Below are positions 9,914 through 22,400 of a stretch of DNA of 31,234 nt, in pieces (position 1 is the stretch's first letter; each line of letters opens with the position of its first letter). The notes below the pieces were generated by a model that worked only from the letters and a program-made list of their open reading frames with translations, ran no database searches and had not been told where the DNA came from. The position numbers were made by a program, and so were the translations under genes. The stretch is from Irineochytrium annulatum. Lineage: Eukaryota > Chytridiomycota > Chytridiomycetes > Chytridiales > Chytridiaceae. The stretch is taken from NCBI GenBank assembly GCA_027600665.1, contig JADGJL010000217.1, positions 1 to 31,234 of the forward strand, read 5' to 3'.

Positions 9914-12900
9914 ATGAGCATCACCCCGTACACTGCAGCATATGTCCGCGCGCTGTCGGTGGACAAGAGGCTCAGGTCTCAGGTCTCGGTGCAGTTGGCC
10001 AAGGGGAAGGCGTGGGAGATCGAGGAGAGGCTCGTTGTCTGCATGGTGAGTTGCGGCGAGTGGCGCCGGATCTTTTCTGCTCTGACATTTTTATAAAGGT
10101 AGACATCTCGGGCTACTCCAAGATGTCGGCCGGGCTGACGTACCTGGGGAAGATGGCGTCGGAGGTCATCACCAAAACAGTCGGGAGCTTCCTGAGCAAG
10201 ATTATCGACGTCATCGCTCTGTACGGGGGCGATATCGTTCGCTTTTTAGGTAGGTACTCGGAGAGATAAGATTGTTTAAGGACCATTCTCTGATTTTTGC
10301 AACTGATAGGTGATGCCGTTCTCGTCGCGTTCTCTCCCAACACGGGCGAAAAGGACCTCAGCCAGGCCGTACTACGCTCGCTCGCCTGCTGCCTCCACGT
10401 GGCGACGTTCTGCAAGTCCGTCGACCTGGATATGAGCCTGGCTGCGAACTCACAAAACCCCAACCATAAGCGCGACCCGCGCTTAGCAGAGCCTACCGCC
10501 ACGATGTTTTCACTATACCTTCACTTTGCCATCACCGCTGGTCCGATGTCGCGCGTCATCCTTGGAGACCCCGCTTACAGGCTGGACTATTGCGTGCAGG
10601 GGCCGGGGATGCGAGCGCTTGGCGCCATTTTGGACAACACGGCCTGCGGTGAACTCGGCTTATCCGAGGACGCGCTCGCGGAGATGAATGGCGCGCTTCG
10701 AGCCGAGGTTGAATGCCGGAGGAAAGACAAGCGCGTAGGAGGACATGGGCTGCTCAGCAGCCCAGCCGTCGCGGCACTGACAATGATCGTGTTTGGCACC
10801 GATGCCGGGGTAGTAGCAAATATGAATGACGCCGAGGTTGCCGAGATGTTTTGGGCAGGCAGCGGCATGCGACGGAGCCGTGGACCGTCACCGCCCGCGG
10901 TTTCGAGCTTTCCGGTGCTTCCCGGTGCCATCAGGGATAATGATAATGAGGCGGGCGGGGAGGAGTTCGTGCGGCGGTTCGTAAACCACTCGCTGCTCAA
11001 GCGGATCGACGCGTATAAGTCCCGCGCCGTCCAGCGGTCGTCGGGCACCGCTGGAAGATTGTCAACCGTGAAAGGCGCCCGAATGAGTTCGGTGGCGTCG
11101 GAGGGGCAAGATACGAACGCGAATGGTATGGAACATGGAGCATTACCACAGCACGGTAGCGTGGACGCGTTCGCGGAGTTTCGGAGCGTTGCGACCATCT
11201 TTGTGGCCATAACGTTCCCGTTTGAGCTGGACATGGTGCAGAAAATACTCCTGAGCTTCCTTCGAGCGTTAAAAGAGCACAAGGGTGTGTTTTTGCAGTA
11301 CTCCGGTGGGTGTTAAATTCGTTTTTTAGGTTAGGGTTGGTGCAGCTGACTATTAGTATCCTCGCAGCGGATGATAAAGGACAGACTATGCTAGCGATCT
11401 TCGGACTGCCGTCCTTCTCGCATGTCAACAACTCCGATCAGTCCGCGAAGTGCATGAAGTGGTTTATCGACGACCTCAGTAAAATCCTGAACGGCCCCTT
11501 CATCGACTACATCTCCATTTCGATTGCGTCGGGTGAGATCTTGTTTACAAAACTTGGGAATGAGTATCGGAGTGAGGTTGGCCTTCTAGGTACAATGACC
11601 CTATTTTTCGGCGACTATCTAATTCGTTTAAATTCCGTGACAGGCGACGTGATTGTGACCGCGGCCCGGCTTATGCCCATCTCCGGTTCTAAGCGGGCAA
11701 TCGTCATTGATCAGGACACGTACGATAACATCAAGCTCACACATGCTACGAGCGATCTGGGCATGGTCCACCTCAAGGGACGCGCGAATGATTCAAGGAT
11801 TTATGCGCTCGTGCTCGACGAGGCCGGTGACAGCTCGGGAGCTTCACGGCCGATGACGCCACATTTCGGCTATGAACGCGAAAGAGCAGTGCTCACGGAA
11901 CGGTTCTCGAGCTGGCGGGAGGAGGGGAAGCGCGCCGTCGTTATCATCGAGGCCCAAAGCGGACTGGGAAAGTCGACGCTCGCCACGTTCCTAATGGAGC
12001 ACGCGAACGATCGCGGCGTGCCAACATGCTTAATTCAAGGTTTAACAGGCATTTTTTTGGAAAGTTTAACGTTACTTTGCGGATAGGGAGCGAGATGGAT
12101 CAATGGCGACCCTTCTGTGGGCTCGAGCCGCTTCTCGTTTTTATCTTTAACAACCTGTATACCGCACCGTCGGCCGTTAAGCTCGGACGTTCGGCGAACA
12201 GAAGCAACTCTTTCTCGACCGTCTCGCGCTTGCCCTCGCGTAGGAGTATGCGGCGACAAAGTACGGCCGACACCTCGAATGCAAGCCAGGTCGGCGGCGT
12301 GCTCGGCCTGGCGTCGCAGGCGTTCCTGATGAGAGCCGGCGTAGATTTGGCGCACGCGCCGCTGCTGGGGTTGGTGTCTACGGGGTTTGCCGCCAAAGAC
12401 ACGAAGGCCACAAAGGCGATGGAGGCGTCGGCAAAGATTAATCATCTTAAGTCGATTGTCGCGAGGATTGTGACTGCATTCGTGAGGGATTTTAAGGCGG
12501 TGTTCTTGTTCGACGACGCGCAGTGGTTCGACTCGCACTCGCTCGATGTACTTTTGACGCTGGCGAGGTATTGCCCGAAGGTGGGAACTCTTTACACTGT
12601 CCCTTTTTCTTCATTAAAAATTAAGTTCTCCTGACGGCTCGATTAGATCCTCCTGCTGATTTTGTCCCGTCCTATAGCACTTTCGGAAAATCGGGCTCTG
12701 GAACGAGCTTTAGCGTTCCCGGACACGTCTCATCTCAAACTCAGCGGCTTCAGCGAGCAGGAGGCTGCGGACCTGATTGTAAGTGGCGTCATCTTTGGTT
12801 CTCCTTCTTAATCAACCCGTAGCTGTCGAAACTCACTATACTTACCGTCCACGTCGACCACGTCGATCCTATTATTACTGCAGCTATCTTCGCGAAGACG

Positions 12901-15280
12901 AGCGGAAGCCCCCTCTTCCTGCAGATGATCATCGACGTTCTTTTTATGAAAGTCGGCGGCGAGCTCATCGTGGACGGAAACGGAGTTCTTACCCTCCGCG
13001 ACGAGTGCGTCCGCGTGGACACCATCCTAACCGATCTCGGCGCCGCAATCCTCTTTCAGTTTGACCGACTTAACGCCACGTTCCAGCGCGTCCTGAAGGT
13101 CGCATGTGTGTTAGGCCAGGTAGGCTATCCACATGGCTTTCTACGTTTGTCGCTTTAACTCCCGGCTAGTATTTCAATCTTCGCAGTGTCCTCGATCTTG
13201 AAAACGTTGATATGAACGTGGCCGAGTGCGCGGAGCTAATCAAGGATTGCGACGTATACAAATTCCTTGTCTGCGAGCTACCGTGTGCGTCATCGACGCC
13301 TAAAAATCCTGACAGCCCGCCAACTTTGGAAAGCGTCGAGTGCTCTTTCAGGCATATCAGCATTATGAATGCCATTTACGACTCATTGTCGTTCGAGGAA
13401 AGGCTCGCGGCCAACGCCTCAGTCGGCGAAATGATTGAAAATCTTACAAATGATGCCAACAGGGCTGAACTTCTGCCCAGCCTCGAGTATCACTTCTCCC
13501 GCGCCGGGGATGTTGAAAGAACCATAAGCTACAAAGAGGAGCTGGGGTGAGTGGATCAAGTGGTCGATAAATGGCAATAACTAATTTGTTTTCCGTTCAC
13601 AGAATATTGCTAATGTCGAAGTCTCAATGCGTGGAAGGGGTGCGCATCCTCGAGTCCCTTGTGACCTATGTCGCAGAAGCTAACCCCAAGGACTTGGAAA
13701 AGCTGCCCGAGCCCGTCACCGCACTTAGGAAGGCAAAGTGGTTTGAGCGTATGTGCAGTGGATACTCGACGAATAGAACCTTTCCGAAGGAACGAGACAG
13801 CGGAATATTAGCTTTAAATCTCCTGGCAGCCGAGCCGTGGCCAGACGGCGATAAGGAAATCAAGCGAGCCTTAAGGAACGAAGGGCGGCGTTTTTGCATC
13901 AACTGGATTTTAACACTCGGCGGAAAACTGAAAGCAAAGCCGTCGAATTGGACGTCTCCACGCGCTGCGTCAAACATGTTTGGAACCAAAGCGCAACGCG
14001 TTGAAATGGAGAAAGCAGTTTTGTTCAGTATGGCTGAATCGTTGGGACTGGACAAGGCTTTTTCCGCCGAGGAAAGGGTCTACCTTGTCTTGAGACACTG
14101 CAATCTGCTGATCCGGAACAACAACAGTCCGGTTGATTGGACGGCAATACTATATAAAGTTGCATTCTACGGCGTTTTTATCAAGCCAAAGTATTATTCG
14201 TTCTTTATGCGAGCTGCAGCCGCAAGTGATAAAGGATGCGATCGACCATCGCATCTCTTTGTAAAAGTACGTACACGAAGTTGGCATCACGCTTTGGCGA
14301 CTGCGCAGACCTTTACTCACAAGTTCTTTAATTTTTTTTTTGGGCAGGGCTTGAACAAGCCGTTCTGGCCCACATACAAGGAATGCGTCCCGATCATGCT
14401 CGAAGTCCACGCCATGTCAAACTCCCAATGCGACACGTACTTTGCAAACTTCAGCATAGGCTTTGCCACGGGTGTGGCCTTTCAATATGGGGATTTCAAG
14501 ACCGTCGACGACGTCTCAGCACCGTACTTCCGGACCTCCTTGACGCTTAAGGATGACATATTCCTCAGCTTCCTCGTCGTTTACCCCGCATATCGCCTCG
14601 CGCTCGCCCGTGGTGACGTTGCTGCCATGGCTGAGTGGCAACCAGCCTTCGAGTCCCGCGCTGCAATCCTTCGACTTTTCAGCTTTGCACTTGAATCGGC
14701 CGAGAGCATGCAGTGCATGCTTGCGGCTCAAAGGGGGGACTTTGATGGCGCGCTGGGGCACCTTGTGGAGTATCATATAATATTGAGCAAGCTCGCAGTT
14801 AACGGCGACATCATGGATACAACCCTCTTCATGCCGTACCCTATCCTGCTGATTTTCGATCCTACACGTTCTGGAGTACTTATGACTAGCGGCAAGTCAG
14901 ATGGGGCCAATTCGCCGGCCCCGTGGAGCTTTGAGAACGTGATACGGTTGAAGACCATCATTTCTAGCCTAAAGGTCATTATGAAGACACTTGGTGTTGT
15001 CCATCACCACGTGGCGAGTTTCTGGACGATTGAGATATTCGAGAGCGCGGAACTGTTGTTAGAGGGGCGGACGAATGACGGCGTGAGCGTCGCCAAGCGA
15101 AAATTGCGAAACAAACGGAAGGCAGAGCTTGACGGTATTCCTTGCCTGAAGGCGATGTTCCATGGGATTATCGCAAAATATTCCACTTCTAAACAGGAGG
15201 CGGCCACTAGCAGAGAAGTTTCTTTGCATCTGTTTAGGCAATTGGAATGCCAGTTGTTTGTCAAATGGTTGGATTCGTGA
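9914..15280 (+). CDS. Gene C: ADCY10-like cyclase-NTPase protein, complete, 11 exons (subfamily I)
   Basis: Second tandem copy, 1597 residues. Exons: 9914-10045, 10099-10249, 10310-11305, 11368-11589, 11644-12039, 12087-12580, 12647-12778, 12823-13119, 13170-13546, 13603-14266, 14348-15280; the total is in frame. Exon lengths 1, 2, 4, 5, 7, 8, 10 and 11 equal those of gene B, and the length differences sit in the C1-C2 linker (exon 3), the NTPase insert (exon 6) and exon 9. C1 carries VDISGYSK and RFLGDA; C2 carries GDVIVTAAR; Walker A is AQSGLGKS, with Gln where the paralogs have Pro; Walker B is FLFDDAQWFD. An RRQS site is at residues 688-691. Its exon 4-6 block is the closest relative of the pseudogene fragment at 24498-25492, and its intron 9 matches that of gene E, so it has taken part in exchange within the cluster. 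Confidence 0.9.
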
Positions 15281-15764
15281 TGCGTCGTGGTCTGAATGGC
15301 GGGCCGTAACTATATTTTATATGCTGCTGAACCTGTTCGGTGATTGAAGGACTGTCGAAGGAGTGTTCTGTTAAGGGCAACTCGGACAATATGATCCGTC
15401 GCTGGCGGAGCTTGAAAATATAATATCGGCGAATATATTTATATGTACGAGTGCTAAGTAAAAATGCCTCTTACGTCCTTATGACCTGCTGGAGTCGCCT
15501 ACGTCTGACCGGATTGAGATGATGGCAGCGCAGCTACATTCGAGGAGACCTGATTCCCCGGCTGGCCCAACAGCCTGTGCCATCGTCGGTAAATCCTGTA
15601 AATCCGCCGAAGGGACCGGCGATCCCTCTAGGCCCTCGCACACCGCCATTTCGTGCATGCAGAAGCGGCAGCGGGGATTCACGCAAGACCTGCAGGAGAT
15701 TGCCGACCACATTCAATTTGGGACGGCTGACCGCTGTTCGTCTTCCCTGGCATTTCCTCGGCAT
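15281..15764. promoter_or_regulatory. C-D intergenic region with paired GTAAATCC motifs
   Basis: This 484-bp gap holds the AT-rich 3' flank of gene C (about 15281-15470) and the upstream region of gene D. GTAAATCCT at 15589-15597 is followed directly by GTAAATCCG at 15598-15606, a spacing and order reminiscent of the pair upstream of gene C. An open frame continuous with gene D reaches back to 15519, but it is not matched in the paralogs and is read here as leader sequence. Confidence 0.45.
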
Positions 15765-18700
15765 ATGAGCGTCGCTCCGTACACTGCCGCCTATGTGCGC
15801 GCGCTGGCCGCCGACAGAGGGCTCAGGGCCCAGGTTGCGGCGCGGCTGGCCAAAGGAAGAGGGTGGGAGATGGAGGAGAGGCTGGTGGTCTGCATGGTGA
15901 GTGGTGGCGTGCGGTGAGCGCGGGGGAAGTGAGAGAGGTTGTTCCGGCGACAGGGAAGCTGGAGGAGTTGTTTCGTGTTTTCTTTAAGTGAGAGGGATGA
16001 CGAAGGTCGTGAGGGCGACAAGCAGAATGGAGGGGTTGTTCCGTGCTTTCTCTAACGATGAGGATCGTCTTGACGTTTTATTGTATCAAAAGGTCGACAT
16101 TTCGGGATACTCCAAGTTATCGGCTGGCCTCACGTTCCTGGGCAAGATGGCGTCGGAGGTCATCACCAAGACAGTCGGCAGCTTTCTGAACAAGATCATC
16201 GACGTCATCGCGCTCTACAGAGGGGATATCGTCCGCTTCTTAGGTGCGCTGGTGACAATCGCCTTAGTACATTTCATTAAAGCTTGACAACTATAGGCGA
16301 TGCCCTCCTTGTCGCGTTCTCGCCCGAACCGGGGGAACGCGATCTCAGTCAGGCTGTCCTCCGTTCTCTCGCCTGCTGCCTACACGTCGCAACCTGCTGC
16401 AAATCCGTCGACCTCGATATGCGCTTGGCCTCGACCTCGCAGAACCCGGGTCACAGGCACGACCCGCTCCTGGCCGATCTAGCCTCGGGCAACTCCTCGA
16501 TGTCGTCGCTCTACCTTCATTTCGCCATCACGGCCGGTCCCATGTCGCGCGTCATCCTCGGCGATCCCGCGTGGCGGCTGGACTATTGCGTCCAAGGGCC
16601 GGGACTGCGGGCGCTTGGCGCTATCCTGGATAATACTGCCCGCGGCGAGCTTGGTCTCTCGGCTGACGCGCTAGCGGAACTGGACAGCGAGCTCAGAGCG
16701 GAGGTCGAGCGCAGGGCGAACGGCGCACGCGTCGGAGGGCATGGCCTCCTTAGCAGGACGGCCGTAGCCGCGATGACGACGGTTGTATTCGGCACCAACG
16801 CCGGGACGGTGGCGGACATGGCCGACGCGGACGTTGCCGCACTCTTCTGGGCTGGCAGCGGCATGCGTCAAAGCCGCGTGGGGCCGGTTCAGCGCGGGGT
16901 TTTGGATTTCCCTCCTCTTCCGGGTGCTTTCGGGGATGGTGATGACGATGTTGACGCGGAGGAGTTTGTGCGCCGGTTCGTTAACCACTCGCTCCTCAAG
17001 CGGATTGACGCGTACCAGCTCCGCGCCACACCGCGTTTGTCAGGTGTGGGCGGAAGGACGACGAGCGTCGCTCGGAGGGTATCGAGCGTGGGACGGCGGT
17101 CGACCTCGAGCGCTGTTAAGAGTTCCAATGGCAGCTCGGTGGCGGATGAGGAAAGTGGCGCGTACGCCAGCGGCTGGGGAGCCGGTACGATGCAGCAGCA
17201 GCAGGGCAGTGGCTCGGACGGCTTCGCGGAGTTTAGAAGCGTTGCGACCATCTTTGTGGCGCTGATCTTCCCGTTTGAGCTGGATATGGTGCAAAAGATA
17301 CTGTTGAGCTTCCTACGGGCCTTGAAGGAGCACAAGGGTGTTTTCCTGCAGTACTCAGGTTTGTGGAGAAACAAAAAAATCCTCAGCTGACGGGGCAACT
17401 CTTGCAGCTGATGATAAAGGGCAGACAATGCTAGCGATCTTTGGGCTGCCGTCTTTCTCGCATGTTAACAACTCGGACCAGTCCGTGAAGTGCATGAAGT
17501 GGTTCGTTGACGACCTCAGGAAAATTCTGGACGGGCCTTTCACCAATTACATTTCCATCTCAATCTCGTCGGGTGATATCCTTTTCACAAAACTGGGTAA
17601 CGAGTATCGGAGCGAAGTCGGCCTTCTGGGTACGCTCGATTTTGTCCTCCATCATCCCTCCATCTTCCCTTAACTTCGTCGCTCATAGGTGATGTGATCG
17701 TGACGGCCGCCCGTCTCATGCCCATCTCCGGCTCGAAACTTGCAATAGTCATCGACCAGGAAACGAACGACAACGTCAAGCTCACGCACGCCACCTGCGA
17801 CCTCGGCATGGTCCACCTCAAAGGCCGGGCGAACGACTGTAGGATCCACGCTCTGGAGCTGGACGCGGCCGACGGCCTCCCTGGTGGTGCTGCGGCCAAG
17901 CGACCCCATTTCGGATACAAGCACGAGAGGGAGGTGCTGACCGAACGCTTTGCGAGCTGGCACACGGAGAAGAGGCGAGCGGTCGTCATTATCGAGGCGC
18001 CGAGCGGGCAAGGGAAGTCGACGCTGGGCACGTTCCTCATCGAGCATGCTGGCGCGCATGGTGTTCCTACCTGCTTGACGCAAGGTTTGACCCCGCCCAT
18101 TCAGCAGCTGCATTTTCGTACTAACCAACCTTTCAGGGAGCGAAATGGATCAGTGGCGACCCTTTAGCGGGCTCGAACCGCTCATCGTCTTCATTTTCAG
18201 TCACCTGCCATCTCCAGCCACCCTCCAGGTCGCCCCTTCGTCCCTGAAGCTCGCCAGCTACTCCATCAGAAGCGGCTCGATGTCGAGCGTCTCGCGCCTC
18301 CCTTCACGGTTGAACTTGCGGCGGCAGAGCTCGGTCTTTAATACCAGTCAGGTGGGCTGCGTTCTTGGCCCGGCCGCGCAGGCTTTCTTGGTGAGGGCTG
18401 GAGTCGACTTCGCCCTCGCACCCCTGCTTGGGATGGTGTCGGCAGGGTTTGCTGTCGAAGAATCAAAGATGACAAGGGCGTTGGATGCTCAAGCGAAGAT
18501 CAACTTTGTCAAGTCGATCGTGGCAAAGATCGTGACGGCCTTTGTCAAGGAGGTCGCGGCCGTCTTTGTGTTTGATGACGCCCAGTGGTTCGACTCACAC
18601 ACGCTGGACATTCTCTTGACGCTGGCTAGATATTGCCCGAAGGTGATAACTTGATACGTTCTAGTTGTGCTGGACTAGCACCTATTCTAACGCGCGCGCG

Positions 18701-21395
18701 CGAACCAGATCTTCCTTCAGATTTTGTCGCGACCGTTGTCACTGTCTGAGAATAAGACTCTGGAAAGAGCTCTAGCATTCCCGGATACCTCCCATCTTAA
18801 GCTTGGCGGCTTCAGCGAGCAGGAGGCTGCGGACCTGATTGTATGTGGTCTACATTTTTTTTATCCATCTTCTTAACTACCCCTCCTGCAGATGTCGAAG
18901 CTCAGCAAGCTCACCGTTCCTGTCGACAGAGTCGATCCCGCCATCTCAGCAGCCGTCTTCGCGAAGACGAGCGGGAGCCCGCTTTTCCTGCAGATGATCA
19001 TTGACGTCTTGTTCGTCAAGGTTGGGGTCGACCTCATCGTGAACGGCGACGGGGTTCTCACCGTCCGTGACGAATCGGTTCGTATCGATGCCATCCTGAC
19101 GGACCTCAGCGCCGCAATCCTTTTCCAATTCGATCGACTGGACCCGACATTCCAGCGCGTCTTGAAGGTCGCATGTGTCCTTGGCCAGGTCGGTGCCATT
19201 TTTTATTTGGCGTCTTTCGAACCTCCCCCACCACCACATCAACGTCTAACTCCCACGCAAAAAGTATTTCAATCTTCAAAACGTTCTCGACCTCGAGGAC
19301 TTTGATATGGAGGTCGCCGAGTGCGTGGAGCTGATCAAAGACAACGACGTGTACAACTTCCTTGTGTGCGAGATACCGACTGCAGAACCATCGCCGCAGG
19401 ATCCCGATGACTCACCCTCGTCGCAGGATTTTGATAACTCACCTCTTCCGTATTCCGCCGAATGCTCCTTTCGCCACATCAGCATCATGAACGCCATCTA
19501 CGAATCATTGTCGTTCGAGGAGCGACTGGAGGCAAACAATTCCGTCGGGATAATGATTGAAAACGTCCTCTATGATGACAACAGGGAGTCCCTGTTGCCC
19601 AGCCTGGAATATCATTTTTCTCGAACTGGGGACGTGGAAAAGATCGTTGGCTACAAGGAGGAGCTTGGGTATGTTATTGAAACACCGTCGGCTATCGGTT
19701 AAAATTTTCTCTTCAATCCCTAAAGGCTATTACTGATGGGGAAGTTTCAAATCGTTGAGGGGTTACGAATTCTGGAGTCCCTTGTAAATTATGTGTCCGA
19801 AGCCAATCCAGAGGACCTTGAGAGATTGCCCGAACCCATAACTGCGATCAGGAGGGCGAAGTGGTTTGAGCGCCTTTGCAGTGGGTACTCCATAACCAGA
19901 AGCTTCCCGAAAGAACGAGATGCCGGGATCGTGGCGTTGAATTACTTGGGGGCGGAGTCGTGGCCACATGGCGATGAAGAGATCAAGCTCGCACTGAAGA
20001 AGATGCAGCGGCGATTGTGCATCAACTGGGTCTTGACCTTTGGTGGCAGGTTGAAGTCAAAACCGTCGTCGAAGCGGACGTCTCCGGACAACACTCCAAG
20101 CAAGGCGCAGGCGATTGCAGAGATCATCGAGTTGGAAAAGGCGGTCCTGTTTAGCATGGCGGAAGCATTAGGGCTCGATAAGGCCTTCACCGGCGAGGAG
20201 AGGCTTTACCTTGTCATGAGACACTGCAACCTTCTGATAAGATACAACTACAATTCCGAAGACTGGACATGCACATTGTACAAGGTTGCATACTACGGCA
20301 ACCTGGCAAAGCTAAAGGTCTCCCCATTTTTCATGCGAGCGGCCGATTTAAGTGACAAGGGAGGTGATCGCCCGTCACACTTGTTCGTGAAGGCAAGTGA
20401 ATAGCTATTCCTGTCCATTATATGGTCTAGGGCACACTCTTACATGCTTTTCTTTGATACAGGCCCTGGTCAAGCCTTGTTCCTCCACGCGTACGGAATG
20501 TATCCCACTTCTGCTCAAAATCTACGCGATCTCCGTGTCCCGCTGCGACGTATATTTCGAGCATTTTACCATGAACATGGTCGCGGGCGTGTCTTTTGAA
20601 TCAGGCTTCTTCAAAACCATCGATGAGATCACGGAGCCGTTTTACCGAACATCCCCGACGGTCAAGGAAGATCCGATCATCAGCTTCATGATCCTCTACG
20701 CCCTCTACCGAGTCGCGCTTATCAGGGGCGAGCTCGTCGCCATAGCCGAGTGGCAACAGGCCTACGACCCCCGCTCTGCGGCTGCTAGGGCGTTCAACTT
20801 CGGTATTGACGCGCGAGAGTGCCTGGATGCGATGATTGCGGCGCATAAGGGCGACATCAGGGGCGCGTTGGGGCACATGGAGGGGTATCTTATCGCCTTC
20901 AGCAAGCTCGAAGTCAACGGCGACGTCGCAGATACGGCCATGTTCGTGCCATACCCTATTATTCTGATTTTTGACCCGGTTCGATCCGGTCTGCCCTTGG
21001 CCGGTGTTGAGTCAAGTGAACATGGCCCGGCGACGCCGTGGACTCATGATGAAGTGGGACGAATGAAGGCCGTCGTCGTCGCGATGAAGGGCATGATGAA
21101 GGCGTTTGGTATCGTCTATCACCACGTTTCGAGCTTTTGGATCATTGAGATCTATGAAGCGATCGAACTACTGTTGGACGGTCGCAAGAAGGAGGCCATT
21201 ACGGTGATCAAGAGGAAATTGCGGAGCCGGAGGAAATCAGAGCTTGAAGGCCTTGTCTCTCTAAAAGCGATGTATCACGGCCTTATCGCAAAGTATTCGG
21301 ATTGTAACGGAGACGGAGCCAAAAGTCGGGCTATTTCCTCAAACCTGTTTAACGAGCTAAAATCTCAACTGTACTTGAGGTGGCTGGAGTCGTAG
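15765..21395 (+). CDS. Gene D: ADCY10-like cyclase-NTPase protein, complete, 11 exons (subfamily I)
   Basis: Third tandem copy, 1633 residues. Exons: 15765-15896, 16093-16243, 16297-17358, 17408-17629, 17689-18084, 18137-18642, 18709-18840, 18892-19188, 19265-19668, 19726-20392, 20463-21395; the total is in frame. The start was chosen because it gives the 44-residue lead-in of B and C; an in-frame ATG at 15519 would add 82 unmatched residues. C1: VDISGYSK and RFLGDA. C2: GDVIVTAAR. Walker A: APSGQGKS; Walker B: FVFDDAQWFD. The C1-C2 linker has RRVS, RRST and a short Gln run; an RRQS site is at 716-719 in the NTPase insert. Intron 1 is unusually long (196 nt) because of an internal duplication. 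Intron 10 starts with GC rather than GT. Exon 9 is longer than in B by 33 nt, mostly a 27-nt tandem duplication. The 3' third is nearly identical to that of gene E. Confidence 0.9.
15946..16055 (+). repeat. Tandem duplication inside intron 1 of gene D
   Basis: Two diverged copies of a roughly 42-bp unit (15946-15986 and 16014-16055) share GGCGACA at the start, a GGAGG(A/G)GTTGTT core and a TTTCT(T/C)TAA end, with a period near 68 bp. This explains why intron 1 is 196 nt here and only 53-69 nt in genes B and C. Confidence 0.6.
18643..18708 (+). other. Intron 6 of gene D with a (CG)6 tract
   Basis: A 12-nt alternating CG tract lies at 18691-18702, just upstream of the acceptor of this 66-nt intron. 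It replaces the usual pyrimidine-rich stretch seen before acceptors elsewhere in the cluster. It may be only a mutation-prone microsatellite. Confidence 0.6.
19391..19444 (+). repeat. 27-nt in-frame tandem duplication in exon 9 of gene D
   Basis: Units 19391-19417 and 19418-19444 align over their full 27 nt with a few substitutions. They encode SPQDPDDSP followed by SSQDFDNSP. Genes B and C lack the second unit, so this is a D-specific expansion of an acidic, Ser/Pro-rich loop. Confidence 0.8.
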
Positions 21396-21512
21396 TGTCG
21401 AGGGTGACTATTGCAGGACTGGCGGTATATGGGATAGCTGTCGTTTCCTTGTTGTAGCATGAATTAGTATCTTTTTATACACAATGTAAATAATGATAAC
21501 ACGTTGCGAGCC
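19775..21512 (+). repeat. Left arm of D/E inverted repeat
   Basis: This stretch of gene D (exon 10 from about its 50th base, GC-AG intron, exon 11, 117 bp of 3' flank) matches the reverse complement of 25913-27666 in coding, intron and downstream DNA. The match stops after the shared CACGTTGCGAGCC at 21500-21512. Confidence 0.85.
20393..20462 (+). other. GC-AG intron 10 of gene D
   Basis: The exon ends GTGAAG and the intron begins GCAAGTGA and ends TTTGATACAG. The +1 to +6 context GCAAGT fits the strong consensus usual for GC donors. Genes B and C have GT at the same place (GTGAGC, GTACGT). Gene E has the same GC donor and a nearly identical intron. Confidence 0.85.
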
Positions 21513-22245
21513 ACTGTGATTTACGGAAGTCAACATGCGATGACTGGACGCTTGATGTGTCCTGCCACAATTTCCGTTAAGTCCACAACGACCGTGTTCG
21601 ATAGCTTGAAAAAGTATGCTCCAGCAGTCAGCAGTTGCAAGTTGCTTTCCAATCTTTCATCGGACTGGCCAGATGAAGTCTCGACCACCAACGGAGCAGC
21701 GAAAATAGAAACCTTGACAATCCACAGAAATGCCTGAAGAGTCCGGCGTTGGGGTCGTCGCCGCCTCAGGCGTTCTCCAATAACATCATGTCTGACTGTA
21801 GGCCTAGGCCAGTGGAGAAGGCGATTTAGCTGGCTCAGTGCGAGTCCCCGCATCTTTTAGCAAGTGATCGTCATCCGTTAAACAAACCCCTTCAAAACCT
21901 GGAGATATGCAGCTGGCGGCCGCGGGGCTCTCTGTCATCGCGGCCAGGTCGTTCCTCATTGTGTCGCGCACTCCCCCGTCGTCTCAAACCAGAAACCCTT
22001 CAGTCGACAGCAGCGAATTTGTCTCGTGGCACAACCACGACTCCGTTGGCTGCAGTATAATATTTTTTGAACTTTAGGATTATCTAGCCATCAATACCAT
22101 ATTTATTCCTGTCACTATCATGGTCACTTGGATCTGCGACCAAGTGGGATTTTCACTTCCATTGTTTGCCTTCATACTTTCCTTCATTGTTCGGTTAGTG
22201 AAAGTACGTAAAAAAGGGGAGGATTGAAGCGTCGAGCAGATCAGG
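21396..22245. other. Spacer downstream of gene D, no gene recognised
   Basis: The first 117 bp are the 3' flank shared with gene E, including an AT-rich stretch around 21470-21500 suitable for transcript 3' ends. Beyond 21513 homology stops. A 107-codon minus-strand open frame at 21530-21853 and a 77-codon plus-strand one overlap each other and show nothing I recognise. A small inverted repeat (CACTTGG at 22125-22131, CCAAGTG at 22140-22146) is present. I see no supported gene. Confidence 0.5.
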
Positions 22246-22330
22246 ACATCGTCTTACTGCCGTGCTTCAGGTAAGCGGAGGCTTCATCAAATAAATGAAA
22301 CCAAAACATCGCCTGACTGCCGTGCTTCAG
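22246..22330 (+). repeat. 25-bp direct repeat, 60-bp period
   Basis: Copies at 22246-22270 and 22306-22330 both read ACATCG(T/C)CT(T/G)ACTGCC followed by GTGCTTCAG, with two mismatches in 25. They sit just upstream of the gag relic and may belong to the untranslated leader or the LTR remnant of the retroelement, which is not proven. Confidence 0.7.
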
Positions 22331-22400
22331 TTCCAAACCGGATCTGAGCCCCCGAGCTTTCAACGATCTAAGCGACAAACGTTATTCGTACGATCTTGAC

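Noticed and set aside
15519..15764. In-frame N-terminal extension of gene D (82 codons)
   Set aside because: The paralogs all start with a 44-residue lead-in; the extension has no counterpart, has a non-conserved composition and contains the GTAAATCC motifs found upstream of other copies.
21530..21853. Minus-strand open frame of 107 codons downstream of gene D
   Set aside because: No motif, no homology to neighbours, overlaps another frame; not supported as a gene.
22125..22146. Small hairpin (7-bp stem, 8-nt loop)
   Set aside because: Stem is short and no U tract or gene end goes with it; likely by chance.
22331..22360. Possible tRNA primer-binding site upstream of gag (GGATCTGAGCCC)
   Set aside because: Only weakly like the usual Copia sequence and no LTR end (TG...CA) could be placed beside it.
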